Assembly: GCF_900087055.1 (NCBI RefSeq) | Contig: NZ_LT575468.1 | Location: 2,297,773 to 2,361,772 of the forward strand | Reading direction: 5' to 3' | Origin: Plesiomonas shigelloides | Lineage (GTDB): Bacteria; Pseudomonadota; Gammaproteobacteria; Enterobacterales; CAMTGL01 | Length of the DNA: 64,000 bases | Shown: in pieces, positions 30,568 through 40,843 of the stretch | How positions within the stretch are numbered: the first letter of the stretch is position 1 | Layout of the letters: each line of letters opens with the position of its first letter | Program-made: the position numbers and the translations under genes | Notes under the pieces: model-generated | Databases searched by the model: none | What the model saw: only the letters and a program-made list of their open reading frames with translations | Told to the model about the DNA's origin: nothing

Positions 30568-32418
30568 ATGCGCTTATTGTGGCGACTGGTTGCCAACCTG
30601 TTTACCTGGACCTGGCGGATTATTAACTTTATCCGTCAGGCCGCACTGAATCTGATGCTGGTCGTAGTGGTACTGATCGGCGTAGCGATTTACGGCTTTC
30701 TCAAACCTAGTACTCCAGTAGTCAAGCAAGGTGCGCTGCTGCTGGATTTGTCTGGTGTGATTGTGGAAGAGCCGCGCTTTTCCAATCCCTTCCAACAACT
30801 GAGTCGCGAACTGCTGGGTAGCAGCACACCGCTGGCAGAAAATTCGGTCTTTGATATTGTCGATGCAATTCGCCAAGCCAAAGATGACAAAAACATCAAA
30901 GGGATTGTGATGTTTTTGAATAACCTTAACGCGGCCAGCGTGCCATCGGTGGAATACATCGGTAAGGCTCTGAAAGAGTTTCGCGAAAGCGGTAAGAAGG
31001 TATACGCCTACGCCGATACCTACTCGCAAACTCAATATTATTTAGCCAGTTATGCCAACGAAGTGTATATGTCGCCACAAGGCGGCGTAGCCCTCAATGG
31101 CCTTGGCATGAATGCCCTGTACTACAAAGATTTGTTGGATAAGCTCAAAGTCAGCACCCATGTTTTCCGCGTCGGCACCTACAAATCGGCCGTGGAGCCT
31201 TTTATCCGTAGCGATATGTCGCCAGAAGCGCGCGAAAATACCAGCCGCTGGTTGAACTTGATGTGGCAAAACATCCGCGGAGACATTGCCGGTAACCGTA
31301 ATCAACATCCGTCTACATTGGTGCCGGATGCCGATACGCTGATCAAAAATCTGGCCCAATTTGGCGGCGATCAAGCTGAATACGCGTTGCAACACAAGCT
31401 GGTGGATAAGCTGGTTACCCGTCAGCAAATGAATCTGCTTCTGACCAAAACCTTTGGCTTGGACAAAACGGCGCAGGACTTCAACTACACCACGCTGAAT
31501 GATTATCTGGCCGCGAACCCAATGGATCGCACCCCGCGTGACGGTAATATCGCTGTGATCATCGCCAGCGGTGCCATCATGGATGGTATCCAACAGCCGG
31601 GGACCATCGGCGGCGACAGTACTGCCGATCTGCTGCGCCAAGCACGCACCGACAGCAAAATCAAAGCTGTGGTTCTGCGCGTTGACAGCCCTGGCGGTAG
31701 CGCCTTTGCCTCCGAAATCATCCGTAACGAAGTGGTTGCGCTGAAAAATGCCGGCAAGCCAGTGGTGATCTCCATGGGCTCAATGGCTGCCTCTGGCGGT
31801 TACTGGATCTCTGCCGATGCCAACTACATTGTCGCTAACCCGAACACCATTACTGGCTCCATCGGGATTTTCGGGGTGCTCAATACCTTTGAAAACACCC
31901 TCGGCAGTATCGGCGTCAATACCGATGGTGTCGCGACCGGCCCGTTAGCTGACCTTTCAGTGACCAAAGCACTCAATCCACAAGTGAGTGAGCTGATCCA
32001 GATGTCGATTAACCGTGGCTACAGCCAGTTCCTGAGCTTGGTAGCGCAAGGCCGTAAGATGAGCGTGGCGAATGTCGATAAAATCGCGCAAGGCCAAGTC
32101 TGGCTGGGTGTGGATGCCAAGCAAAACGGACTGGTCGATGAGCTCGGTGACTTCGACACCGCGATCGAAAAAGCTGCCGAACTGGCTAAGCTGGATAAAG
32201 TGCAGCTGAGCTGGATCCAACAGCAGCCATCGACTCGCGATCTGATTTTGTCGCAATTCACCGCACAACTGCAGGCCGTGCTGCCGTCAGCCAGCGGTGT
32301 ACCCGCCCCATTGATGCAGACGCTAAAAATGTGGCAAGAGCAAACCCGCATGCTGACCGAGTTTAACGATCCATACGGTCGCTATGCGTTCTGCCTCAAC
32401 TGCGGTAATTTGACCTAA
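30568..32418 (+). CDS. sppA: Signal peptide peptidase SppA (protease IV)
   Basis: Membrane-anchored serine protease of 616 residues (E. coli 618) that degrades cleaved signal peptides. It has an N-terminal signal anchor (residues 25-50, LNLMLVVVVLIGVAIYGFL) and two tandem S49 domains. The catalytic dyad is split: the Lys in FRVGTYKSAVEPF (first domain, about residue 205) and the Ser in SMGSMAASGGYWIS (second domain, about residue 410). Followed by a terminator and then ansA. Confidence 0.97.
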   Translation: MRLLWRLVANLFTWTWRIINFIRQAALNLMLVVVVLIGVAIYGFLKPSTPVVKQGALLLDLSGVIVEEPRFSNPFQQLSRELLGSSTPLAENSVFDIVDAIRQAKDDKNIKGIVMFLNNLNAASVPSVEYIGKALKEFRESGKKVYAYADTYSQTQYYLASYANEVYMSPQGGVALNGLGMNALYYKDLLDKLKVSTHVFRVGTYKSAVEPFIRSDMSPEARENTSRWLNLMWQNIRGDIAGNRNQHPSTLVPDADTLIKNLAQFGGDQAEYALQHKLVDKLVTRQQMNLLLTKTFGLDKTAQDFNYTTLNDYLAANPMDRTPRDGNIAVIIASGAIMDGIQQPGTIGGDSTADLLRQARTDSKIKAVVLRVDSPGGSAFASEIIRNEVVALKNAGKPVVISMGSMAASGGYWISADANYIVANPNTITGSIGIFGVLNTFENTLGSIGVNTDGVATGPLADLSVTKALNPQVSELIQMSINRGYSQFLSLVAQGRKMSVANVDKIAQGQVWLGVDAKQNGLVDELGDFDTAIEKAAELAKLDKVQLSWIQQQPSTRDLILSQFTAQLQAVLPSASGVPAPLMQTLKMWQEQTRMLTEFNDPYGRYAFCLNCGNLT

Positions 32419-32486
32419 GTGAGTGCGATTCTTTGGTCTTTTCGCGTGCGTTAATTGACGCACCGCAAGACCCGCACAATAAATGC

Positions 32487-32515
32487 AAAAGCCCGGACTC
32501 TCCGGGCTTTTTTTC
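32487..32515 (+). terminator. Terminator of sppA
   Basis: AAAAGCCCGGA paired with TCCGGGCTTTT, 3-nt loop, then T-run. Confidence 0.9.
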
Positions 32516-32635
32516 ACCATAGACTCTTCTATAATCAGGCAGATAATAAGCGTATTCTCCTGAACATTATCAGGTCAGCCCTTAAGGCAGGCAGCAGATG
32601 CCTGTTTACCTAGCAGAAGTTAGCAGCGGATTTTT

Positions 32636-33649
32636 ATGCAGAAGAAATCGATTTATGTAGCCTATACCGGCGGAACTATCGGTATGCAGCGTTCTGATCA
32701 CGGGTATATTCCGGTATCGGGTTACATGCAAAAACAACTGGAACAGATGCCGGAGTTTCACCGCAGTGAAATGCCAGCATTTAGTATCCATGAGTATTGT
32801 CCGCTGATTGACTCATCTGACATGACTCCGGCTGACTGGCAGCGGATCGCCGATGATATCTATGCCAATTACGATAACTACGATGGCTTCGTGATCCTGC
32901 ATGGCACCGATACCATGGCCTACACCGCCTCAGCGCTCTCATTTATGCTGGAAAATCTGAATAAACCGGTGATCATTACCGGCTCACAGATCCCACTGGC
33001 CGAGCTGCGCTCCGATGGCCAAACCAACCTGCTCAACGCCCTGTATCTGGCCGCCAATTACCCAATCAATGAAGTGACGCTTTTTTTCAACAACAAGCTG
33101 TTTCGCGGTAATCGTACCACCAAGGCCCACGCCGATGGCTTTGATGCTTTTGCGTCACCAAACTTCCCTATCTTAACCGAAGTGGGAATCAACATCCGTC
33201 AGATCACCAAAAGTACCCTGACGGTCAGCGGTAGCACCTTAAGTTTGCACCCGATTACGCCGCAACCCATTGGAGTGGTATCCCTCTATCCGGGAATTTC
33301 ACATGAAGTGGTGCGTAACTTCCTACGCCAGCCAGTAAAAGCACTGATTCTACGCTCCTACGGTGTTGGTAACGCGCCACAAAACGCCCAATTGTTAGAT
33401 GAACTGCATGAAGCGGCGCGACGCGGCATTATCGTGGTCAACCTGACCCAATGCTTCTCCGGCAAAGTAAATATGGAAGGCTACGCGACCGGCAATGCGC
33501 TGGCGCAAGCGGGCGTGATCAGTGGCTATGACATGACCATGGAAGCGGCCTTGGCCAAACTGCATTTCCTGCTAAGCCAAGAGTTCAGTGCCGATGAGAT
33601 TCGCCACCTGATGCAACAAGATTTGCGTGGTGAGCTAAGCGCAGATTAA
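32636..33649 (+). CDS. ansA: Type I cytoplasmic L-asparaginase
   Basis: Hydrolyses asparagine to aspartate and ammonia (337 residues; E. coli AnsA 338). First catalytic motif YTGGTIGM near residue 10 (nucleophilic Thr) and second HGTDTMAYTASAL near residue 88. No signal peptide, so cytoplasmic, unlike AnsB. Start ATG 32636 is weakly supported by an upstream AGCGGA. Adjacent to sppA as in E. coli. Confidence 0.96.
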   Translation: MQKKSIYVAYTGGTIGMQRSDHGYIPVSGYMQKQLEQMPEFHRSEMPAFSIHEYCPLIDSSDMTPADWQRIADDIYANYDNYDGFVILHGTDTMAYTASALSFMLENLNKPVIITGSQIPLAELRSDGQTNLLNALYLAANYPINEVTLFFNNKLFRGNRTTKAHADGFDAFASPNFPILTEVGINIRQITKSTLTVSGSTLSLHPITPQPIGVVSLYPGISHEVVRNFLRQPVKALILRSYGVGNAPQNAQLLDELHEAARRGIIVVNLTQCFSGKVNMEGYATGNALAQAGVISGYDMTMEAALAKLHFLLSQEFSADEIRHLMQQDLRGELSAD

Positions 33650-33730
33650 TCCCCTACCTCGCTAAGCCTTATCTTTCCGCTGCGCGTGTTGAAGTTCTGC
33701 GTATTGAAAAGGTAAAAGCGCCGCACAAAC

Positions 33731-33763
33731 AAGAAGCCGGTTAAGGGCATTAACCGGCTTCTT
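33731..33763. terminator. Strong bidirectional hairpin ansA / yeaC
   Basis: A 14-bp perfect stem (AAGAAGCCGGTTAA with TTAACCGGCTTCTT) around a 5-nt loop. The following sequence is only moderately T-rich. It lies between convergent ansA and yeaC. Confidence 0.7.
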
Positions 33764-33804
33764 GCAATTAACAACTTACGGCGACACAATCGCGCCGTAA
33801 TCAA

Positions 33805-34086
33805 TTACTCATCCGACACCGAACAGGTCGGGATCACCTGCTCTGGCGTAAATTCGCGCTTTAACTCGGCCTTGGATTTCATCACCAGCAAGCCATCCGG
33901 GCCAATGGTCATGTGCTGTGGGTCGGGGTTGTTGCGCGCCTGCCAAATCAGCACCGCTTGCAAGCTGGTCTCTTTTTGTACCTCGGTCAGCGCCGTACCG
34001 TCGGCCCATTTTCCGGTTTCCACCGCCTGCCGCAAGCGTTCATACACCTCCGGCGTCATCGCCGAAATCAGACTGTCCACATGCAT
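33805..34086 (-). CDS. yeaC: YeaC family protein (DUF1315)
   Basis: Small protein of 93 residues (E. coli YeaC 90). Conserved blocks are LISAMTPEVYERLRQAVETGKWADGTALT, LIWQARNN and HMTIGPDGLLVMKSK. The start is ATG 34086 (MHVDSLIS), with AGGAG at 7 nt; a longer reading from 34161 adds 25 residues without family support. Function unknown. Adjacent to msrB as in E. coli. Confidence 0.92.
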   Translation of the reverse strand: MHVDSLISAMTPEVYERLRQAVETGKWADGTALTEVQKETSLQAVLIWQARNNPDPQHMTIGPDGLLVMKSKAELKREFTPEQVIPTCSVSDE

Positions 34087-34193
34087 GTTTTCACTCCTGA
34101 AATCACTGATTGTTGTGTTAAATCCTTTACATCCGTCATGGCCGATATACAGCGCTGACATCGCCGACGCGGTACTGTCAGCAAAACCGTGGC

Positions 34194-34598
34194 TTAGCCT
34201 TCAGTCACTTCACCGGTATCTTTATCGACAAAACTCAGTGCCACCGAGTTCAAACAATAGCGCTCACCGCGCGGCGCCGGCCCATCGGTAAACACATGCC
34301 CTAAATGGGCATCACAATGCCGGCAACGGATCTCTACCCGCTGCATTCCGTGACTAAAATCATTCACATAGCGCACCGAATCCTCACTGAACGGCGCACT
34401 AAAACTTGGCCAGCCGCAACCGGAATCAAACTTGGCATCCGAGGTAAACAAGGGGCGATCACAGCACACACAGTGGTATACGCCGTTTTTGCGATTATGC
34501 AGTAAGCGTCCGGAAAACGGCGCTTCAGTCCCCTGCTCGCGACATACCCGATGTTGCTCCGGGGTTAAGCTGCGCAAAGGTGATCTCTTATCTGCCAT
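34194..34598 (-). CDS. msrB: Peptide-methionine (R)-S-oxide reductase
   Basis: Repairs methionine R-sulfoxide, 134 residues from ATG 34598 ([11 protein letters not shown]), which has GAGGG at 6 nt; the ATG eight codons earlier has no ribosome-binding site. The structural zinc is held by CVCCD and CRHCD. The active-site Cys is in [11 protein letters not shown] near the C-terminus, with the conserved [11 protein letters not shown] block in the middle. Divergent from gapA. Confidence 0.95.
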   Translation of the reverse strand: MADKRSPLRSLTPEQHRVCREQGTEAPFSGRLLHNRKNGVYHCVCCDRPLFTSDAKFDSGCGWPSFSAPFSEDSVRYVNDFSHGMQRVEIRCRHCDAHLGHVFTDGPAPRGERYCLNSVALSFVDKDTGEVTEG

Positions 34599-34919
34599 AT
34601 TTTCCCTCATACTTTCACTCATCGAATTTTATAGTACATAATGAAGCGTTATCTTTTTTTGACCGTCGGCTCAGCCGCGTAGTGCCCCATCGTAAGATGC
34701 AAATTAAGCGCGATATGTGCTCGGCAACGCGAAGCGGCAAATACTGGTTACCCGCCGCTGCCATAGGTGCGCTTTGATGGCTTCTTGTGAAGCCCAGAGA
34801 GTAACCCCAACACCGTGGCAGAAAGCGCATGCCCGCTCGCATTACCCGCGATTACTGGCGGTTAAATTTACTGAAAAATAAGGTGAAAGTGAGTTACATT
34901 TGCTTATCACGCCAAGAAA

Positions 34920-34935
34920 CGTGATTGTAATCACA
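34920..34935. promoter_or_regulatory. CRP-type site upstream of gapA
   Basis: CGTGATTGTAATCACA: near-perfect TGTGA-N6-TCACA palindrome. It is centred about 41 nt before the start point predicted from the -10 at 34956, i.e. the class II activator position. Confidence 0.65.
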
Positions 34936-34955
34936 ATAAACAAATCAAAACTGAC

Positions 34956-34961
34956 TATACT
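34956..34961 (+). promoter_or_regulatory. -10 element of the gapA promoter
   Basis: TATACT with no recognisable -35 at the proper distance (ACAATA), as expected for a CRP-dependent class II promoter. Confidence 0.55.
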
Positions 34962-35137
34962 AGGTAGCTCTATCGATTCAGCATGCTTAAATAAGCAAGG
35001 AATGAATGAGATGGAAAAGAAGAAATCTGTCTTTCTTTATGAGTTTCTGCAAAGTTTGACACATTTCCTCTTGACGGTTTGTAGGGTTTTTGTAAGTTTA
35101 CAACCATCTTTTAATCAACGAACATTTTAGTTGGTGA

Positions 35138-36139
<1,002 letters not shown>

Positions 36140-36160
36140 TCTATACTTGATTGAGCGAAA

Positions 36161-36187
36161 AAAAGGCGGCGCTGGCCGCCTTTTTTT
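36161..36187 (+). terminator. Terminator of gapA
   Basis: AAAAGGCGGC and GCCGCCTTTTTTT form a GC-rich stem with a short loop and long U-run, 22 nt after the stop. Confidence 0.9.
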
Positions 36188-36224
36188 ATAGGTTTTTCTC
36201 ACACCCTGTACTGACGGAAATGTG

Positions 36225-37103
36225 ATGATGGATCGTTTCTTATCTTTGCCTGTTATTGAACAACTCTCCCCGTCGTTAAGCCTGCGCCGTAATGCGGAGC
36301 TGGATATCCTGGTTATTGATCACCCCAAAGCCCAAGCGGCCGTAAGTCTGCAAGGCGCACAGTTGCTGTTGTGGCAACCAACAGGGCAACAACCGGTAAT
36401 TTGGCTAAGCGAAAAGGCAGCTTTTGTCAGCGGTAAAGCCCTGCGTGGCGGTATTCCTATCTGTTGGCCGTGGTTTGGTCGTGTTGCCCAACCGGCGCAC
36501 GGTTTTGCCCGTAACTTGCCGTGGCAATTACAACAGCATCAGGAAAGCGATGAGACGCTGAGCCTGAGCTTAAACCTGACGGACAGCGCAGAAACCGATG
36601 CCTACTGGCCACATGCGTTCTCGCTGACCTTAGAGATCTCTGTGGGCGAGCAACTGACGCTGAGTCTGAACAGTAGCAGTAATGAAGAAGTCCGTCTGAC
36701 CGGTGCTCTGCACACCTATTTTGCGGTGGGTGATATCGGTAAAACTAGCGTAGAAGCGCTCGGTAGCGAATACACTGATAGCCTGAATAAAGGCCAGAAA
36801 GTGGAAGATGCACCGGTTCTGACCATCGAAGAGGGTGAAGCCATTGACCGCATCTACACGGCCGCCGAAGAAGCCTCGTTCATCCACGATGAAGCCAACC
36901 AGCGTGTCATTGTGGTTGAGCACCAAGGCAATAACTGTGTGGTAGCGTGGAACCCTGGCAAAGAAGGGGCGCGCGGTATGGCCGATATGGCCGATGACGG
37001 TTATCAAACCATGCTGTGTGTGGAAACCGTTCTGGCCGGTACACCAACCATCATCAATGCGCAGCATAGCCACCAGCTGCTGGCACGTATTCGCATCGCC
37101 TAA
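36225..37103 (+). CDS. yeaD: D-hexose-6-phosphate mutarotase
   Basis: Aldose-1-epimerase-family protein of 292 residues (galactose mutarotase fold), interconverting anomers of hexose-6-phosphates. Motifs: GKALRGGIPICWPWFGR near residue 75 (substrate Arg/His region), HGFARNLPW with the conserved His, LTGALHTYF, and VAWNPGKEGARGMADMADDGYQTMLCVE near the C-terminus. Start at one of two adjacent ATGs (36225/36228), with GACGGA upstream. It lies downstream of gapA, as in E. coli. Confidence 0.93.
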   Translation: MMDRFLSLPVIEQLSPSLSLRRNAELDILVIDHPKAQAAVSLQGAQLLLWQPTGQQPVIWLSEKAAFVSGKALRGGIPICWPWFGRVAQPAHGFARNLPWQLQQHQESDETLSLSLNLTDSAETDAYWPHAFSLTLEISVGEQLTLSLNSSSNEEVRLTGALHTYFAVGDIGKTSVEALGSEYTDSLNKGQKVEDAPVLTIEEGEAIDRIYTAAEEASFIHDEANQRVIVVEHQGNNCVVAWNPGKEGARGMADMADDGYQTMLCVETVLAGTPTIINAQHSHQLLARIRIA

Positions 37104-37564
37104 CTGGCCGAATATCGCCTTCTCAGTAACGCTGCTTAACCCACAGGTATCGGCAGCGTTATGTTAGTACTTCCCCGCCACCGTCTTGAACCACGCACAC
37201 ATCACCCTCATCTAGCTGCCACGTTTAGCTGTCGCAGTCATTCATAAGCTATTTTCTGTTTTATCGCAGGCTCTGCTCTGTAGCCGAAGATTTTATTACT
37301 CATCGTCACATCATTTTTATGCTTGGATTTACTGCCAATCTGACATTTTTATGGCAGTTTTCTGACCGCGCCTGCATTTTGTACCAAAGCAGCTGATAAC
37401 GCTGGTTAAAGCACAGTGTTAAAAACGCGTTAAAAAACTTAGTTTTATTTGCATGAAATTCCGGCAGACCCGTCTAAGCTTAGTGAAGGGAACGTAACAA
37501 TAGTGAATCAGAGCGAGTGAATCAGAGCGTTCCCATCTCGCATCCATCCTTGAGGGGTATCGCC
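37104..37564. other. Intergenic region yeaD / yeaG
   Basis: About 460 nt without a gene; AT-rich in the middle. It carries the putative RpoS-type promoter at 37450-37483. No sigma-54 site (TGGCAC-N5-TTGC) was found, although E. coli yeaG uses one. Confidence 0.5.
37450..37483 (+). promoter_or_regulatory. Candidate RpoS-type promoter of yeaG
   Basis: TTGCAT (37450-37455), then TCTAAGCTTAG at 37473-37483, which is close to the sigma-S extended -10 KCTAYACTTAA. It lies about 85 nt before the yeaG start. Confidence 0.45.
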
Positions 37565-39499
37565 ATGAGTATCTTCGATCACTACCGTCAACGCTATGAA
37601 GCCGCTAAAGATGAAGAATTCTCCTTACAGGAGTTTCTGGATATCTGCCGTAACGACCACAGTGCGTATGCCAATGCGGCTGAACGGCTGCTGATGGCTA
37701 TCGGTGAGCCTACCATGATCGACACCTCGGCCGATTCACGCCTGTCGCGCTTATTCTCCAACCGCGTGATCGCGCGTTATCCGGCTTTTGAAGAGTTTTA
37801 TGGGATGGAAGAGTCGATCGAGCAGATCGTGTCCTATCTCAAACACGCAGCGCAAGGTCTGGAAGAGAAGAAACAGATCCTCTACTTATTGGGTCCTGTC
37901 GGTGGTGGTAAATCCTCACTGGCCGAGCGCTTAAAGAGCTTAATGCAGCAAACACCGATTTATGTGCTGACGGCCAACGGGGTGCGCAGCCCTGTCAACG
38001 ATCACCCATTTTGCCTGTTTGATGTGAACGAAGATGGCCGCATTTTGCAGGAAGAATATGGCATTCCGAAGCGTTACCTGCGCAACATCATGTCGCCATG
38101 GGCGGCTAAACGCCTGCATGAGTTCGGCGGAGATATCACCCGTTTCAAAGTGGTCAAAGTGCGCCCGTCCATTTTGGATCAAATCGCCATCGCCAAAACC
38201 GAGCCGGGAGATGAGAACAACCAAGATATCTCCTCACTGGTCGGTAAAGTGGATATTCGCCAGTTAGAGCACTTTGCCCAGCACGATCCCGATGCCTACA
38301 GTTACTCAGGCGCACTGTGCCGAGCAAACCAAGGGTTGATGGAATTCGTGGAGATGTTCAAAGCGCCGATTAAGGTGCTGCACCCACTGCTGACCGCGAC
38401 CCAAGAAGGTAACTACAACGGCACCGAAGGTCTGTCAGCGCTGCCGTTTGAAGGCATTATTTTGGCGCACTCCAACGAATCGGAATGGGTGCAATTCCGT
38501 AACAACAAGAATAACGAAGCGTTCCTTGACCGTGTCTACATCGTCAAGGTGCCGTACTGCTTGCGTGTATCCGATGAGATACGGATTTATGACAAATTAC
38601 TGCGTAATAGCGAGCTGACCAGTTCACCTTGCGCCCCGGGCACATTGGAAACCTTAGCGCGCTTTACTGTCCTGTCGCGCTTGAAAGAAACAGAAAACTC
38701 CAGCCTGTACTCGAAAATGCGGGTGTATGACGGTGAGAGCCTGAAAGATACCGATCCGAAAGCCAAGTCCTATCAGGAGTACCGCGATTACGCCGGTGTC
38801 GATGAAGGGATGAACGGCCTGTCGACCCGCTTTGCGTTCAAGATTTTGTCTCGCGTGTTCAACTTTGACCACAGCGAGGTGGCCGCCAACCCAGTACATC
38901 TGTTCTACGTGCTGGAGCAACAAATCGAGCGCGAACAGTTCCCGCAAGAAATTGCTGAGAAATATCTGGAGCACCTCAAAGGCTACCTGATCCCGAAATA
39001 TGTCGAGTTTATCGGCAAAGAGATCCAGACCGCCTACCTGGAGTCCTACTCTGAATACGGCCAGAACATTTTTGACCGCTATGTGGTGTACGCTGATTTC
39101 TGGATTCAAGATCAAGAGTACCGCGATCCTGAAACCGGCCAGCTGTTTGACCGCTCATCCTTAAATGCAGAACTGGAGAAGATTGAAAAACCGGCCGGTA
39201 TCAGCAACCCGAAAGATTTCCGTAACGAGATAGTCAATTTCGTACTGCGGGCGCGCGCGCATAACGGTGGTCGCAACCCGAACTGGACCAGTTACGAAAA
39301 ACTGCGCACCGTAATTGAGAAGAAAATGTTCTCCAACACTGAAGAGCTGTTGCCGGTGATTTCATTTAACACCAAAACCTCGACCGAAGAGCAGAAGAAA
39401 CACGATGACTTTGTGCACCGTATGATGGAGAAAGGCTATACCAAGAAACAGGTACGCCTGCTCTGCGAATGGTATCTGCGGGTACGCAAATCATCCTGA
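37565..39499 (+). CDS. yeaG: YeaG PrkA-family serine protein kinase
   Basis: Protein of 644 residues, identical in length to E. coli YeaG. An N-terminal AAA-like ATPase module carries Walker A LLGPVGGGKSS near residue 105; a C-terminal kinase-like domain follows (LEKIEKPAGISNPKDFRNEIVNF). The start is ATG 37565 (MSIFDHYRQRYEAA), with GAGGGG at 7 nt; a longer frame from 37517 is not supported. In E. coli it acts in nitrogen starvation and RpoS-linked stress adaptation. First gene of yeaG-yeaH-ycgB. Confidence 0.96.
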   Translation: MSIFDHYRQRYEAAKDEEFSLQEFLDICRNDHSAYANAAERLLMAIGEPTMIDTSADSRLSRLFSNRVIARYPAFEEFYGMEESIEQIVSYLKHAAQGLEEKKQILYLLGPVGGGKSSLAERLKSLMQQTPIYVLTANGVRSPVNDHPFCLFDVNEDGRILQEEYGIPKRYLRNIMSPWAAKRLHEFGGDITRFKVVKVRPSILDQIAIAKTEPGDENNQDISSLVGKVDIRQLEHFAQHDPDAYSYSGALCRANQGLMEFVEMFKAPIKVLHPLLTATQEGNYNGTEGLSALPFEGIILAHSNESEWVQFRNNKNNEAFLDRVYIVKVPYCLRVSDEIRIYDKLLRNSELTSSPCAPGTLETLARFTVLSRLKETENSSLYSKMRVYDGESLKDTDPKAKSYQEYRDYAGVDEGMNGLSTRFAFKILSRVFNFDHSEVAANPVHLFYVLEQQIEREQFPQEIAEKYLEHLKGYLIPKYVEFIGKEIQTAYLESYSEYGQNIFDRYVVYADFWIQDQEYRDPETGQLFDRSSLNAELEKIEKPAGISNPKDFRNEIVNFVLRARAHNGGRNPNWTSYEKLRTVIEKKMFSNTEELLPVISFNTKTSTEEQKKHDDFVHRMMEKGYTKKQVRLLCEWYLRVRKSS

Positions 39500-39559
39500 T
39501 CACCAGCTACGCTTAATAAATCCGCTTAATTCGTATGCGGAATAAGGTTGGGGGAACGT

Positions 39560-40831
39560 ATGGCGCATTTTATTGATCGCCGACTGAACGGCAAAAACAA
39601 GAGCATGGTGAACCGCCAGCGCTTCTTGCGCCGTTACAAGTCGCAAATCAAGGAAGCGATTTCAGACGCAGTCAACAAACGTTCGGTCACTGATGTGAAC
39701 AGTGGAGAATCGATCTCGATTCCGTCGCGCGACATCAGCGAACCGTTTTTACACCAAGGCAAAGGCGGGGTGCACGAGCGCGTGCACCCCGGCAACGACC
39801 AATTTATTGCCGGCGACCACATTGACCGTCCACAAGGCGGCGGAGGTGGCGGCGGCGGTGGTGAGGGGCAAGCCAGTCCAGACGGCGAAGGTCAGGACGA
39901 TTTTGTCTTCCAAATCTCCAAAGATGAGTATTTAGATCTGCTGTTTGAAGATCTGGAGCTGCCGAATTTGCAGAAAAACCAGATCAATCAAATGATCGAA
40001 TACAAAACGCATCGCGCCGGATTTACTGCCAACGGCGTACCGGCCAATATCAGTATTATCCGCTCGTTGCGTAACTCACTGGCTCGGCGCACTGCTATGA
40101 CTGCGGTAAAACGCCAGCAGCTGCGCGTGCTCGAGCAACAGCTCGACGACATGGAGCGCACTGAACCAGCACGTCCACTGGAGGAAGAGCAAGTTCGGCG
40201 CGAGATTAGCGAGCTGCGCGATAAAATTCGCCGCGTTCCTTTTATCGATACCTTTGACCTGCGCTACAAAAACTACGAGCGCCGTCCTGAACCCTCCAGC
40301 CAAGCGGTGATGTTCTGCCTGATGGACGTTTCCGGTTCGATGGACCAAGCCACCAAAGACATCGCCAAGCGCTTTTATATCCTGCTGTATCTGTTTTTAT
40401 CGCGGACTTATAAAAATGTGGAGGTGGTGTATATCCGCCATCACACCCAAGCCAAAGAGGTGGACGAACACGAGTTTTTCTATTCGCAAGAAACCGGCGG
40501 CACCATTGTTTCGAGTGCCTTGCGCCTGATGCAGGAAATCATGGAAAAACGCTATCCCGCGTCATTGTGGAACATCTATGCCGCCCAAGCCTCGGATGGC
40601 GATAACTGGGCCGATGATTCGCCGCACTGCCGTGAGCTGTTGCAGCAGAAAATCTTGCCGTTTGTTCGCTACTACAGCTACATCGAAATTACCCGGCGCG
40701 CTCACCAAACCTTGTGGCGCGAATACGAACAGTTGCACGCTCAGTTTCCGAACTTTGCGCTGCAGCATATCCGGGCAGTTGAAGACATTTATCCGGTATT
40801 CCGGGAGCTCTTCCGCAAGCAAGCCGCTTAA
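39560..40831 (+). CDS. yeaH: YeaH (DUF444), von Willebrand A-like protein
   Basis: Protein of 423 residues, partner gene of yeaG. The N-terminal [23 protein letters not shown] block is followed by a poly-Gly run (residues 93-103) and [23 protein letters not shown]. The C-terminal VWA-like domain has the MIDAS-type [13 protein letters not shown] near residue 260. Start ATG 39560, with GGGGGA upstream; an in-frame TTG four codons earlier is unlikely. Sixty nt after yeaG and 12 nt before ycgB. Confidence 0.95.
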   Translation: MAHFIDRRLNGKNKSMVNRQRFLRRYKSQIKEAISDAVNKRSVTDVNSGESISIPSRDISEPFLHQGKGGVHERVHPGNDQFIAGDHIDRPQGGGGGGGGGEGQASPDGEGQDDFVFQISKDEYLDLLFEDLELPNLQKNQINQMIEYKTHRAGFTANGVPANISIIRSLRNSLARRTAMTAVKRQQLRVLEQQLDDMERTEPARPLEEEQVRREISELRDKIRRVPFIDTFDLRYKNYERRPEPSSQAVMFCLMDVSGSMDQATKDIAKRFYILLYLFLSRTYKNVEVVYIRHHTQAKEVDEHEFFYSQETGGTIVSSALRLMQEIMEKRYPASLWNIYAAQASDGDNWADDSPHCRELLQQKILPFVRYYSYIEITRRAHQTLWREYEQLHAQFPNFALQHIRAVEDIYPVFRELFRKQAA

Positions 40832-40843
40832 CAGGGGGTGCGG

